NCBI GenBank assembly: GCA_019916065.1
Contig: CM034234.1
Coordinates: 3,668,963 to 3,732,962, forward strand
Direction: 5' to 3'
DNA from: Vitellaria paradoxa
Lineage: Eukaryota; Streptophyta; Magnoliopsida; Ericales; Sapotaceae
DNA length: 64,000 nt
Under the pieces are notes generated by a model. That model was not told the origin of the DNA and ran no database searches. It was given only the letters and a program-made list of their open reading frames with translations. This document shows positions 46,359 to 57,575 of this stretch, in pieces. How positions within the stretch are numbered: position 1 is the stretch's first letter; every line of letters begins with the position of its first letter. Position numbers and translations under genes: made by a program.

Positions 46359-48350
46359 ATGCCGGTGAGAATGTCGAGAGCTTGGCACCTTCTCAGGTTT
46401 CAGGTACTGGATCATATTACGAATTCATTCGTTCCTTCCTTGAATGCTTATTCGTAATATCTTTAATCCCTCGAATCTGAGACAAAAATTTGATTTTTTT
46501 CCTTTCATTGTGCGTCAAACTGTGGTGAGCGCTTTATTCAGTGTTAGTTTCATTGTTACAGTCTGGGTTTCCTGAATCCTTTATCGATTATAGATGCATA
46601 TTTCCTCTACCCAACATTGTTATTTAACCTAATAGACTAGAATTCTTTGCAAATTGTATAACTTGAGAAGCAATGAAAGTGTTTCTTTAATTAATGTGAA
46701 ACTAATGATGAAAACACGATGTAATACCCTGGATTAGAAGACCCAGCCCATGCCGTTCTTCCTATTTCTGTGCAACCAAGAAGCTCTTACGGGTTAGGGC
46801 TTTGAGAAAAGGTTTTACAGTTTTGTGACCAAAAGAATGATGTTGTTTTCTATAGGTAGTTTAATGGGTCTTGAACTCATGTCTCTTTATTGGGGCAATG
46901 CAATCTATGTCGTTGGCATCCTCTAAGGAAATTGGTCTCTGAATATAAATCATGTTGATTTAATTGTTGCTAAATATATTGTGTTAAGTACATGCTCCTT
47001 TGATATTGTTTTTTTGTTAGTTCCTGCCCCATTATAAGGAGATAAACTTACAAATTAAAACACTGTCCAAAAAAATTGAAGAACAGAGACATGGAAATTA
47101 GTGCAGTTTCACTTAAAAGTTGATACTTTCGCCTGCAAATTAATCCTACTACCCAAACGCATGTAGGAATGTCAAATATTATTCTCATCACAACCAAAGA
47201 TTAGGGTTTTGTTTTAACAGGGTGTTTGGATTAGCACGGAATTGGAAATAGCTTGGAATTGTTTCAGAAATGTTTCAAGAACGGCACAAAAATATTAAAA
47301 TTTCTAGAAATATTTATTGAAATCCATCTAAATATACAAAAGCTTAGTAAAAACGTAATTTTTTTTTTGATATATACTTAATGATAATATAGTTAAGTAA
47401 CTTATTGTTTTGGCATATATATTTTAATAAAGTAAAAATTATATCGAAAAGACATCAAGGGGATGTCACCTTGAATTAACAATGAAAACGTACATATTAG
47501 AAGCACATTACCACCTTGTTATCAACAAAAGCCTTAAAACTATGTAAATGTAGCCATAAAATTATAGTTTTAGTATATTATGATGCATTTTGGCGCATTT
47601 CATAGTATTTTAATGAAAACATTAAAATTATCATTCCACAAATATTTTATTTTGATCCCTCAAGAAACGGAAACTTTTCGACTATGTCATCAAAGAAACA
47701 CTACAAAAACAAATGTTTGTTTCATGATTTTCACATTCATTAAACATCATCAAACGTGCTTTTGCTCACAGAATTATAGATATTATGATCTGGAATATGA
47801 TTGAATTTCGATTAATTTTATGATTTTACATTTGCAAACTTTTTCAAATATATCATGATGTAATTTTGATTATTCCTCACTGTGAAGGTGCAAATCCTAA
47901 CAACACTTCACACCACCTACTTGTACACTTCCAAGCATTGGACAGATGATTTCCACTTTCTCTTTTGTGTATTTGCAATTGTTTGTACTTTTGAGGTTAA
48001 CTTAAATTCTTCTATCTTATAACATGTGTTTTAGTGTTTGTATATTAATAGGTGAATTAACATCTTTTAATACATCTAATAAAAATATTGATTTGTTTAG
48101 ATGCAAGTCTTTACATCTAGCCCAATACTTGGGGTGGTTCACTGAAGGTGGTATGTTCCGTTACTTGAAAAGTATTGTTCTTACAACTACTTTGTGATTG
48201 TTACAGACATTTTCTGGAATTTAGAATGTTTCTAGTCTACAAAAAGATGAAGCTTGGAGAGTTAATGTATGAATCCAAGGTTGTGACCTTGATCATGGCT
48301 ATCTTTATGGCATCATGAAAGCCCTTGATGTTCCTCTAGCAGACCCACCA
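46359..48350 (+). pseudogene. GID4-like partial duplicate, exons 1-3 only
   Basis: Matches exons 1-3 of the upstream GID4-like gene at 46359-46403, 47888-47945 and 48207-48350. Exon 1 is 1 bp shorter and exon 2 is 2 bp longer, both shifting frame. The exon 2 donor gt has become at. Exon 3 has an extra TAG (GGAATTTAG, about 48222-48224) and keeps the same TGA (gttaatgtatga) as the upstream copy. Exons 4-8 are absent, because the duplicated block stops in intron 3. It cannot be functional. Confidence 0.9.
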
Positions 48351-48655
48351 GTAAGTAGTGCTTATTTCTATTTGTGACAATTTTTAGGCTCCTCTAAATT
48401 CTTTATGCCCTATCATTATAGGTTTTTTTCTAGTACATATACATTTGAAACATGTAAGTTAATAATGTTGCACATAGTTTTTAGAATCGTACAATTTTCA
48501 CAATTTGAGTCTTACGATTTGAGTTGATACACCATGTAATCTATGCGAATCTTACTTTCGACTCGAACAAATTGATGAATCGTGGTCAGTTAAACTAAAT
48601 CTATCTAATTCATAGTGAATCTTATGATTCAGGAAGCATGGAAGTGGATATGGAT

Positions 48656-48922
48656 CTAGGCCAGGTCATGTGGACCCAATTTGCAAATCTCTAACCAATC
48701 GAAAATTGCTCCTACCTCGTCACCTTGAATCGTGGAATTCAATCTCTTCTCATTGAAGCAAATTGCTTTCTCTAAAGGGTCCTCAATGAATTTACGATCT
48801 ATATAATCTTGGACTATGGTTTCAACTAAGTTCACTTGTTGCATATCAAGCACCTCTTCTGGTTGTTTACTTACATAAAAGATATTCGTTTCAAATTCAA
48901 TGTTACTAATAGGCATTTTCAT
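48656..48922 (-). pseudogene. Athila-like pol fragment (region before RT)
   Basis: The minus-strand frame with MKMPISNIEFETNIFYVSK and QQVNLVETIVQD resembles the linker after protease in Athila/Tat polyproteins, where a phrase of the type FNVSKQP is usual. The DNA between this and gag (48923-50263) has protease-like scraps but many stops and shifts. The first 30 bp overlap the edge of the segmental duplication. Confidence 0.55.
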
Positions 48923-50263
48923 TGATCCATTCCTACAATTTGTAGGAGCATTTGATGTTGCAAAGAATGGTCTTCCAAGGATTACAAATGTCTAATTTGG
49001 CACTAATAAATTGGTGAGTGGTTGAGTGTCAAGGATAATGAAATCTATTGAAAAGTAAAAATTCTCCACTTAAACCAGTACATCTTCAAACATGCATCGT
49101 GGGACTTTAATTTATCTATCAACAAGTTGTAAAGTCAAATGAGTGGGTTTTAGTTCTCCTAAGCCCATTTGTTCATATACTGAGTAGGGAAGTAAGTTTA
49201 CACTTGCCTTTAAATCAAGCAATGCTCGGCTAATATAGCACTCCCTAATGTGACAAGATCTAGTAGGACAACCAGGGTCCTTATATTTTAGGGGTGTACG
49301 ACATTATAATATAGCACTGGCTTGCTCAGTGAGAAATGCTTTCTCCTTTACATTTAATCCACTCTTTATAGTACATAATTCTTTTAAGAATTTAGCATGT
49401 GAAGGGATTTGCTTAATTGCATCAAGTAAAGGTCTATTAATTTTTACTTACTTGAATACCTCTAGCAATTCAACAATTTGGGCTTCTTTTCTTGCTTTCA
49501 AGAACCGTTGAGGGAATGGTGCATTAGGAATATATTCCGTAAACACAATTAATGGTTCCTCATTTTTCTCCTTCCCCCTTTTCTCCTTTTTCATCTTTAC
49601 TCTCTTATTTTTCACTCTCCTTCATCAATTATAATTAGCTGCTTTTTTGCCTTCTTTTTATCTTCCAACATCCGCTTAGGTTTCAACTTTTCTTTAGACT
49701 CAACCACCTTAGGGTGAATGGTTTCCTATAATTTTACCATTCCTAACCGTCGTGATGCTTTGAACCTGTTCAACATTCCTAGGTAAGTTAGAAGATCCTT
49801 CAACTTATTTAACTTGAGCTCCTGGATTTGGATGAGGTTGTGCACAAAATTGACCTTTTGGTTGAGAACTCAATGTTTGAGTTAGAAGTGTCAATTAATT
49901 CTTAATATCATCCAAAGCTCTGTTATTTTGGGCTCACAATAAAGATTGTGCATTCATAAATTATTGAAGTGTTTTTTCAGTGGATCTCTTGTTTGGGGAA
50001 AGGTACATATTTTGAGATGGTCCCGCATTATGAGATAATCCTGAGTTATGGATTTGAACTTGAGGAATAGGTGGAAGTGGAGGTAGAGGTAGAGGTGGAG
50101 CATGATATGATTGTGGTATTTGTGCTCTCTTATTCCTCTAACTTAAGTTAGGGTAGTTCCTCCAAGTCGGATTATATGTTTCAAAATAAGGATTTCCCCC
50201 ATAATTTTGTCCCCGATATGATGAGCAGAATTGATTCACAACATGAATAGGAGGTTCATTAGA

Positions 50264-51301
50264 TTACTGGTTTTGCACAACTTTTTTACAAACTGGGATA
50301 GTAGGACAATCGTCAGTCTTATGTGTTTGACTATCACACACAAAGCAATAAACACTTGTTATAGGTTCTTTGATAGCAAGTGTGTCCTTTTTGATTTTTA
50401 AGGTCTTAATTTCCCTTGTTAAGGTTACTAGTTTTGTCTTGAGGTCATCAGATTCACTCAATTGGTGTAAACATCTGTTTTTTTGTAATACTAACAGTTT
50501 GGGTATTTTGAAATCGTGTAATATCCTAAGTTGTGCATTCTCAGCTAGAAATTCAAAGTATTTGTAAGCTTCTGCAGGATTCTTATCATAGAACTGTCTA
50601 TTGCACATGATTTCCACAAATTGTTTTAGTTGTGGCATCAGTGATCTATAAAAGATACTTGCAAGACACTAAACCTCAAATCCATGGTGTGGATAAGAAT
50701 GCAATAATGTTTTGAACCTTTCCCAGCATTGATAAAAAGTTTCACAAATTTGAGAGGCAAAGTTCAAAATCTGATATTGTATGGCATCAGTTCTAGTGAA
50801 AGAGAAAATTTTCTTCAGGAATTTAGCTTGCATTTCATCCCATATACAAATAGAATTGGATGGTGAGGACTCAAACCATCTGGTTGCCTTATCTTTCATT
50901 CAAAATGGGAAAAGCTTAAGAAATACTAAGTTTATTAGACAACCTTGATCCTTAATAGTGACACAAATGCTCCTAAAGCGAGTAAGATGATCATATGAAA
51001 TTTCAAAATCCATATCGTGGAAAGTTGGCAAAAGTTGAATCATGCCAGGTTTAAAGTTGAAAGCTCTTTGGTTTTCTGGCCAAACAATGCATGACTCAAG
51101 AGTGTGTCTATCTTGTTGTAAAATATCCCTCATGGAACGTCTCGCAACAACACTCTCATTATCACCTTCTGCCATTTCTGCAGTACGAGTAAGAGAAACA
51201 GGAATTTGAAATTCTATGAAGAGATTCTCATGTTCGAAAGGAGGATCTATGGGTTCAAAACATCTAAATCTACCATTTCCCCTACGATTCCAAGTGTTCA
51301 T
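50264..51301 (-). pseudogene. gag: Athila-like Ty3/gypsy gag with two in-frame stops
   Basis: From ATG 51301 one frame runs through the gag core: FKPGMIQLLPTFHDMDFEI, MKDKATRWFESSPSNSI and FYQCWERFKTLLHSYPHHGF, then PAEAYKYFEFLAENA. It ends with a canonical zinc knuckle, CFVCDSQTHKTDDC (CX2CX4HX4C), and stops at 50264. In-frame stops lie near 50900-50902 and 50669-50671; no frameshift is needed. The ER(F/Y)K...CPHHGF-type block is typical of Athila/Tat gag. Upstream on the minus strand, tttttggtgctgttgctgagg (about 51487-51507) resembles the tttggcgccgttgccggggA primer-site leader of these elements. Confidence 0.8.
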
Positions 51302-53005
51302 AAGCTAAATAACAATTGTTTGGATCGCTCGTCAGAGTGTTCAGATAATGTCCGAACAACAGTAAGTAGTTTTGGGTAATTTGGAAGAAAAATTAAAAGA
51401 AAGCTTTTTTTTTTTTTTTTCTTAATAACAAGGTAGTAAATTGACTTAAACCTAAAATAACCTAGAAGCTAAAGCTAATTCCTCAGCAACAGCACCAAAA
51501 ACTTGACCGCTTCTAAATAATACATTTGAATTAAACTCCCCAATGTAAAGGTGTGCGGTGTAGCTTTAACTCGATGAAACTGAGTTCGAATTCTCAAGAA
51601 ACCTAACACAATAATTTTTAGGTTTTAAAAGGCATAAATTATTTACTACTCAGTTCAAAGTGAAATGAATTTCAAATGTTTGTGTGGATGAATCTACTTA
51701 AATTACTAATAAACCTAACTGCTCAACTAAAATAAGTTAATTAAATAGAATTTTACCAAAATATTAAGCACTTAATAATAGCAAATAAACTAATTAAATA
51801 ATGAAGTTACTAACAAATAAAAAGAAAACAGTGAATCAATTCAAAGCAGTATGAAAATTCAATTGAGTAATTTTTCATTATTTCATAAGTCAATGTGCAG
51901 TTAACCACAATTTAAAATTTCACGTAATAGAAAGATAAATCAGAAAATCTTTTCTTGAAAATTCCTTAAGTTCTAAAACACAGTTTTATATTCACGTCTA
52001 GGATTATAAAACCAGATGATCTTTTTTTATATATTTTGGTTCAAACCCAATTCATTTATTTCAAAAGTATAAAAGAAATTTTTAATTCGAAAATTCTTAT
52101 TAATGATTACACAGAACGTGATAAAAAATTTTCGTTTTCAAAAACTTTTGATAACAAATGAAATCAGATCTGAAAAGAAAATGCACATCGCATGTATAAT
52201 TCTATGCACATTGTATTGATCGTAATGTTCCACTTTTTCTTGATTCGTTGAATCAAGATTAAAGGATTTAGCCTAACATTGATTTAACGTAAACAAAATA
52301 CACAAAAACAACTAATAAACAAGAAATAAATTTCATTAAATTAGAGAAAAAATGATAGTACCGTACTTCGAAGCAAAGCTATAACAAAATCTACGAACAA
52401 TGAAATAGAAATCACTCCAAAAACTAAACTAAACTCTCTGAAATGTATTCTGAAATTCTGAAATAATATATTGAAAAGCATGTCCATTACGGCTAAATAC
52501 AACGTATTTATAGAAAAAACAAAACTCTAAACCTAAAAAATTCTGTGCAAAATAGTCGTTGGTATTCGAATTGCTCGATTGGAGTGTTCGGCTAGCAGAG
52601 AGGGTCGAGCACAAATTCGACCTTTGTTTCTTTTTCTCCAGCTATTTCTTTGCTACAGTCCGGACCGAATGTCGAAGCGTACAGACAACAGGGAACTTTT
52701 CCTCATTATCTTCACTATCGCTAATTTCAAAATTTTTGTCTTTTCTCTTCATTTTGGAAAGAAACACATAGCTAACATTAAAAGTAACCAAAAAAATTTT
52801 ATAATTATTAAACAAATGCATGAATTATAACCTAATTTGAGGTTTATAATTGCACTTTTCAAGTGTAATCATAAAGGTTCCTACTCGTTATGAAATGCTT
52901 GATTTGAGCATAGATACTAAGCTAGGGAGGTCAAGCCCATCACCACAACTCCATCGAGATTTCAACTAAACAAGGAAGACCCATGCTAGCCATTGCATGC
53001 TATAG
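51302..53005 (-). other. Leader of the Athila-like remnant and flanking AT-rich DNA
   Basis: From 51302 to roughly 52560 the minus strand looks like the untranslated leader and possibly part of the 5' LTR of the Athila-like element; no matching second LTR was found. 52560-53005 is intergenic, with the 3' flank of the bHLH pseudogene at its right end. Confidence 0.45.
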
Positions 53006-54987
53006 TCACTTCAACCTCAAAAAAACAGCTGATTTTAGGTTTGTCACGGTATCTTTCGCTGTCATGCTAAATTCATCAGCCATCTGCACGAAAGGATAAC
53101 TGGACTCGATAAATGTATAGACATAAACCAAATTTACATTCTTCGAATTAATCAAAAATAAAAGAGGACTTGCTTTTTTTTGGCATGAACTTAAGCCCCC
53201 CGCGCCCCCCCCCCCCCCCCCCAAAAAAAAAAAGAATTGCTCAGTTAGAAAGGGTCAAAAATTACCTGGGCAAGAATAGTTATATCAAGAGTGGTATCGT
53301 GGAATGGTATGACAACGCTGCTAACAACATTTAAACCAAGTTTCCCTACTTCGTTCAATAGCTTTTTCCAGGATATGGACTCCCTTGTCGCAGTGGAGTT
53401 TAACCATGAGATTTTTATTGGAAATTCTTGTTTGTATCTCCGGCAATGGTTTGTCGAAGTTGCGAACCAAGTCCTCCGTGGATGAAGAGCTGTCGTTATC
53501 ACCAGAGGATCGACATAATTTATTGAATGAGCAGTTGGTGACTCGTCTATTCCCTTAACTTTTCACTCAACTTTTCACTCGAGAGTTTGCACACGTTCTT
53601 GAAGCTGTTTTATGCACTTGGCAGCATCCCCTATGACAGTAGCCTTGTCCATGGACATGAAGTAAAAACAAGAATCATATATAGTTAATAAATATTACTA
53701 CCTGTAAGTCAGACAACAGCTACTTTGTGCCAAAGTTTGAAAATCCATGAGGGATGATGTTAAAAGTCTTTGTTTGGTAAAAAAGCAATTTTTTTTTTTT
53801 TGGCCCATACAAGATTTTTTCATCGAAATTTATTTTTATTTTTTTCCTTAACCTTTATTGCAATGTTAATTAGAAAAATAGAATTACTAAAAGATAATTC
53901 AAAATACCATAGTAACGTATGAACGAAAAAAGAAGTTAATTCCCTTATTAGATGCCATTTTATTGTGAATGCGAATAAGTTCTCAAAATACAACTACCAA
54001 AAAAAAAAAGTTCTCAAAATACGAACAACTAAAATTTTGCTAAAAAAATTGTATAAAAAAAAAAATGTTACTTTCTTCTGTATCGTGAAACTAAGCCTAA
54101 AAACTATACCATTTACTAGAACATAACATACAAGAGAGAAAATTAAAGAAAAAGAATTCAGGAATTATTGCAATGGTGAAGCAACTGCATGTGACAGTTC
54201 GAGCTTCACATGCATTTGCAAGCTTGAGGTCGGAAGTGTTATTTCCTACAAATTTCACTTGGTCGAAGGTTGCTTTGTCATTTTAATGATAAGTTCATTA
54301 ATCTGAAAATTAGCACCGAAAGGACAAGTGAAGTGTCAATACCCTTCTTAGACTGGGAATGAGGGCTGCGAGGGCAATGAGCATCTGGTTCAGCTTCTGT
54401 CGACGCTTTCTCTCAGCCATAACATGAGTTTTAGCTTGCAATGGTGGCCTGCTTGGGGACTGAACCTTTTTTGTGCCCTTACAACCTTCTATTTCTAATG
54501 TATCGCAGGGGTTATCCTGAACATCAGGAGCCAACATGTGGTGGTTGTTGAGGTTGTTATTGATTTGCTGTACTTCGTTTGTTGAAGGGTCTGACTGCCC
54601 ACAAACATGGAGGAAGGAAAAGAGTTTTGGATCTCCGTCATTTGTGATGTTTCAATGGCCCTGCCGTTTGTAGTAGGAGCGATGCAAGAAGAATAGATTT
54701 CCTCAGAAAAAGAGCTCAAAATGAAGTCATCAACTGAGTGGGTGGGTGAATTGACCTCGTGAAATTGATGGATGAGGTTAACATCGTCCTTTTCCCACAA
54801 ACCAAATTAAGAACCATATCACCAATATATACTAATTATATCTCATCTTAATCATTCTCTTGGATCACTTAGTTAGCTAGTGATAAAAATTTATTGAAAC
54901 TTGCATATACCAAAAATAAATAAATAAATAGATACATAATCAACTTACCAGTTCCGACATCCAGTCATCGGCCGATGAGAAATCCAT
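53006..54987 (-). pseudogene. bHLH transcription factor pseudogene (bHLH18/25, NAI1-like)
   Basis: Minus-strand exons: 54987-54949 (MDFSSADDWMSEL), about 54800-54343 (WEKDDVNLIHQFHEV to the basic region HVMAERKRRQKLNQ and helix IALAALIPSLRR), 53652-53266 (MDKATVIGDAAKCIKQLQ, then the C-terminal ACT-like region with LNVVSSVVIPFHDTTLDITI) and 53083-53006 (MADEFSMTAKDTVTNLKSA). The family regulates transcription by binding E-boxes as dimers, with roles in ER bodies, iron or jasmonate responses. Lesions: a frameshift near 54590-54610, no AG acceptor before exon 3, a TGA straight after helix 2 (VQTLE-stop) plus a further stop, and another frameshift near 53390. The basic region and both helices are otherwise well kept. 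Confidence 0.85.
53201..53232. repeat. Poly(C)/poly(A) homopolymer junction in a bHLH intron
   Basis: A run of about 20 C interrupted by one G is followed by about 11 A. Such tracts are error-prone in sequencing, so the exact length is uncertain. Confidence 0.9.
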
Positions 54988-57543
54988 TAGCTCAGTATAC
55001 CTGATGGAACTATCCAAGGTATGAGCCAAAAATAGAGAGAGCTCAATTAGTGACGGTAAGCAGGAAAGGAATCTCCCCCTACCCACGTGTTGTATCTTCC
55101 AAGAACAACTCTACTACATTAATTGTAAACATGCCTGATGGTGGATATATATATAACTGTAGAACTAGGGCAACGCCCTTAAAATGCTACGAGATCTTAT
55201 ATATGCTTACGTAAGATTGTGCTATAAAAAATTAAAATTAAATTTAATTTAATTTAATTTAAAAAAAAAAAAAAAAACTTTAATGAGAAAGAGAAACTGG
55301 GAGGAAAAAAAATAAAATTGCATACACCTGAAATTGCAAGTTTTACAGGCCTTTATTATTGGAGTAATGTAGGGATCCTTAGGGTTTTTATTATGGTATA
55401 AGGAATCAAATTTATTTAACTGTTACTGCTATCTTTTATTTACTTGAAAATGTCATGAATTGCTTTCTTATTGTAATAGCGTCATCCATGTAATCATGGT
55501 ATTCTTCCAATACAAATTAAGGTTATCAGTAAAAAAACTTGAGAGGTGCCGCCCTTCTTTTACAAAAATAAAAATGGGTTCAATCTTAAAAAAAAAAAAA
55601 AAAAATGTTCAAGATATTTTAAAGAGGGTAGAGGTTTTTAAGGAATTTTTTTCCTAATCAAAAGAAATTTATTAATGAAATATAGAAGTGATGAATAGAT
55701 CGCCTGCGTTTCTACATTGAAGTTTTCTTTATCTGCACTTTTCTAAATGCCTATTGCACTCTACTTGTATTTCTATATTCTCTTATTTTAGTTTGAATCT
55801 CACTTAAATGATCAAAATACTATTTAAGTCAGTAACTTCACATATTAATTTCTGTAAATTATCAAAAAAAATTATAAATGTAACTTATCAATATAAGTTA
55901 AATTTTTATAAAAAAAATTGGTTGAGCTTTACATAGACTTCTCTCAAATCACTTAGTCAAAATCAACATAAATTCATTGAATTGGTGTTCATTCACCTTA
56001 GTGAGCCGTAAAGGCACAAGCAACATATAATTCATATGATAAGATCGTAAATTCGATTGTATAACTATCATAAAAAAAATCTTTATTAACCAAAATTGTA
56101 TAATGGATGACTACTAATGTTTTAACTCTCCATGCGAGAACACAAAGTTTTTCCCTACTGCTCTTAGTTAGGATTTTTCTCATTAAAATCTTTATGCATT
56201 ATTTCTTTGCTTTTCTGCACTTGTAATTATTATATTATTTAATTGATTATTTAAGTTACTAACACCTAATTTTTTTCAATAGTAATTATTTAAGCATTGT
56301 CATTTATTCTTAATTAAATAAATAATTTATATAGATCCTAGCTAATGATGCACTTGCCCTCTTCATTTTATCAAGGGAAGGCATTTTATCTGCACCAGAC
56401 AACACACAAAGGGACGGAACTCAAATATTATTAGCGCAAATGCGAAATTATTAAGAAAATATAAGTATAATACAATAAAAAATACATTTAAATTTAAAAA
56501 ATTGACGTGATTTTATATAATTTTAAAGTAAATCAATTACTTAATATATTTATTAAAGTTTAAAATATTTAAATATAAATACAAGACACAAATTATGAAC
56601 TTTAACTGGAGGCAATTATCAATCCTAGATATATTAATTAGCAGACTAGTTGAGTGGCGGCCGGCTGAGTAATAAGCCTGAGATTTCTTCTGCATTTAAC
56701 TAGGCTGTGACCCAAAAAATTAAAAAATAAATAATAAATAATAAATAAAAAAACTAGGCAATTCACTAGATGGGCTACTTCAGAAGTTGGACATTTTCAA
56801 ATATTAATGTTCATCGTAGCTGGCGATGGACTGTGGCCCAGTTACGACGTTCAGGCCTAACCAAGAGTTAGAGGTGGCAAAATAGGTGGGTTGGTGATTG
56901 GTTTAAATTGGTTGAAGGTTAAATGAGTGTAATACAAACCAGCTCATTTAAAAGGCGGGTTGAACACGAGTTAGTACAAACCTATGAATTCGTATTCAAC
57001 TCATTTATTAAACACATAAAAAATTGTTAAAAGTTATTAAAAGTTGATAAATATTTTATTAAACATTAAAAAATTATCCAAAAATACTAAAAGTTACTAA
57101 AAATTATTAAAAATTAAACTTCTAAATGACTCATGGAGTTTTCAATTGCCCCATTGTAGTAAAAAGGACGACAACATAGAAATTTCATTCAGCTGAGTCT
57201 CATTTACTGTGAAGCGATCTCCTGTATTAATATATTCAAAAATTGATTTGAATTGTGTTAAATTTTACTGAGTTTAATTTAATATAATTATATACATTTT
57301 AATAATTTTATAAGTATATTATATTACATTTTAATCGTATTGTTTCTCTTAGTTTTATGATTTTTTGGAGCACAATTATGTAGTGTGCCTAATCATTTAT
57401 TAGTGACTCCAGAGATTCTCGTCTTATGGCAACATTTGTAGCTTACACACAATGCACAGCCTTTAGAATCAACCACTGGGCACACGTCAGCGTGTAAAAA
57501 AGTTACCAAACGGGGAGTTAATGATTGCATTTCTTTTTAAACA

Positions 57544-57575
<32 letters not shown>

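Larger units (their letters stand above)
40513..48685 (+). other. Segmental duplication, copy B
   Basis: This is the direct copy of 19713-33340: 5' flank, LecRLK, spacer and GID4 exons 1-3. It ends abruptly in GID4 intron 3, where DNA of an Athila-like element begins (about 48686). It contains two MITEs absent from copy A (40667-41704 and 44919-46008) and lacks about 0.6 kb present in copy A near 31080-31690. Confidence 0.85.
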
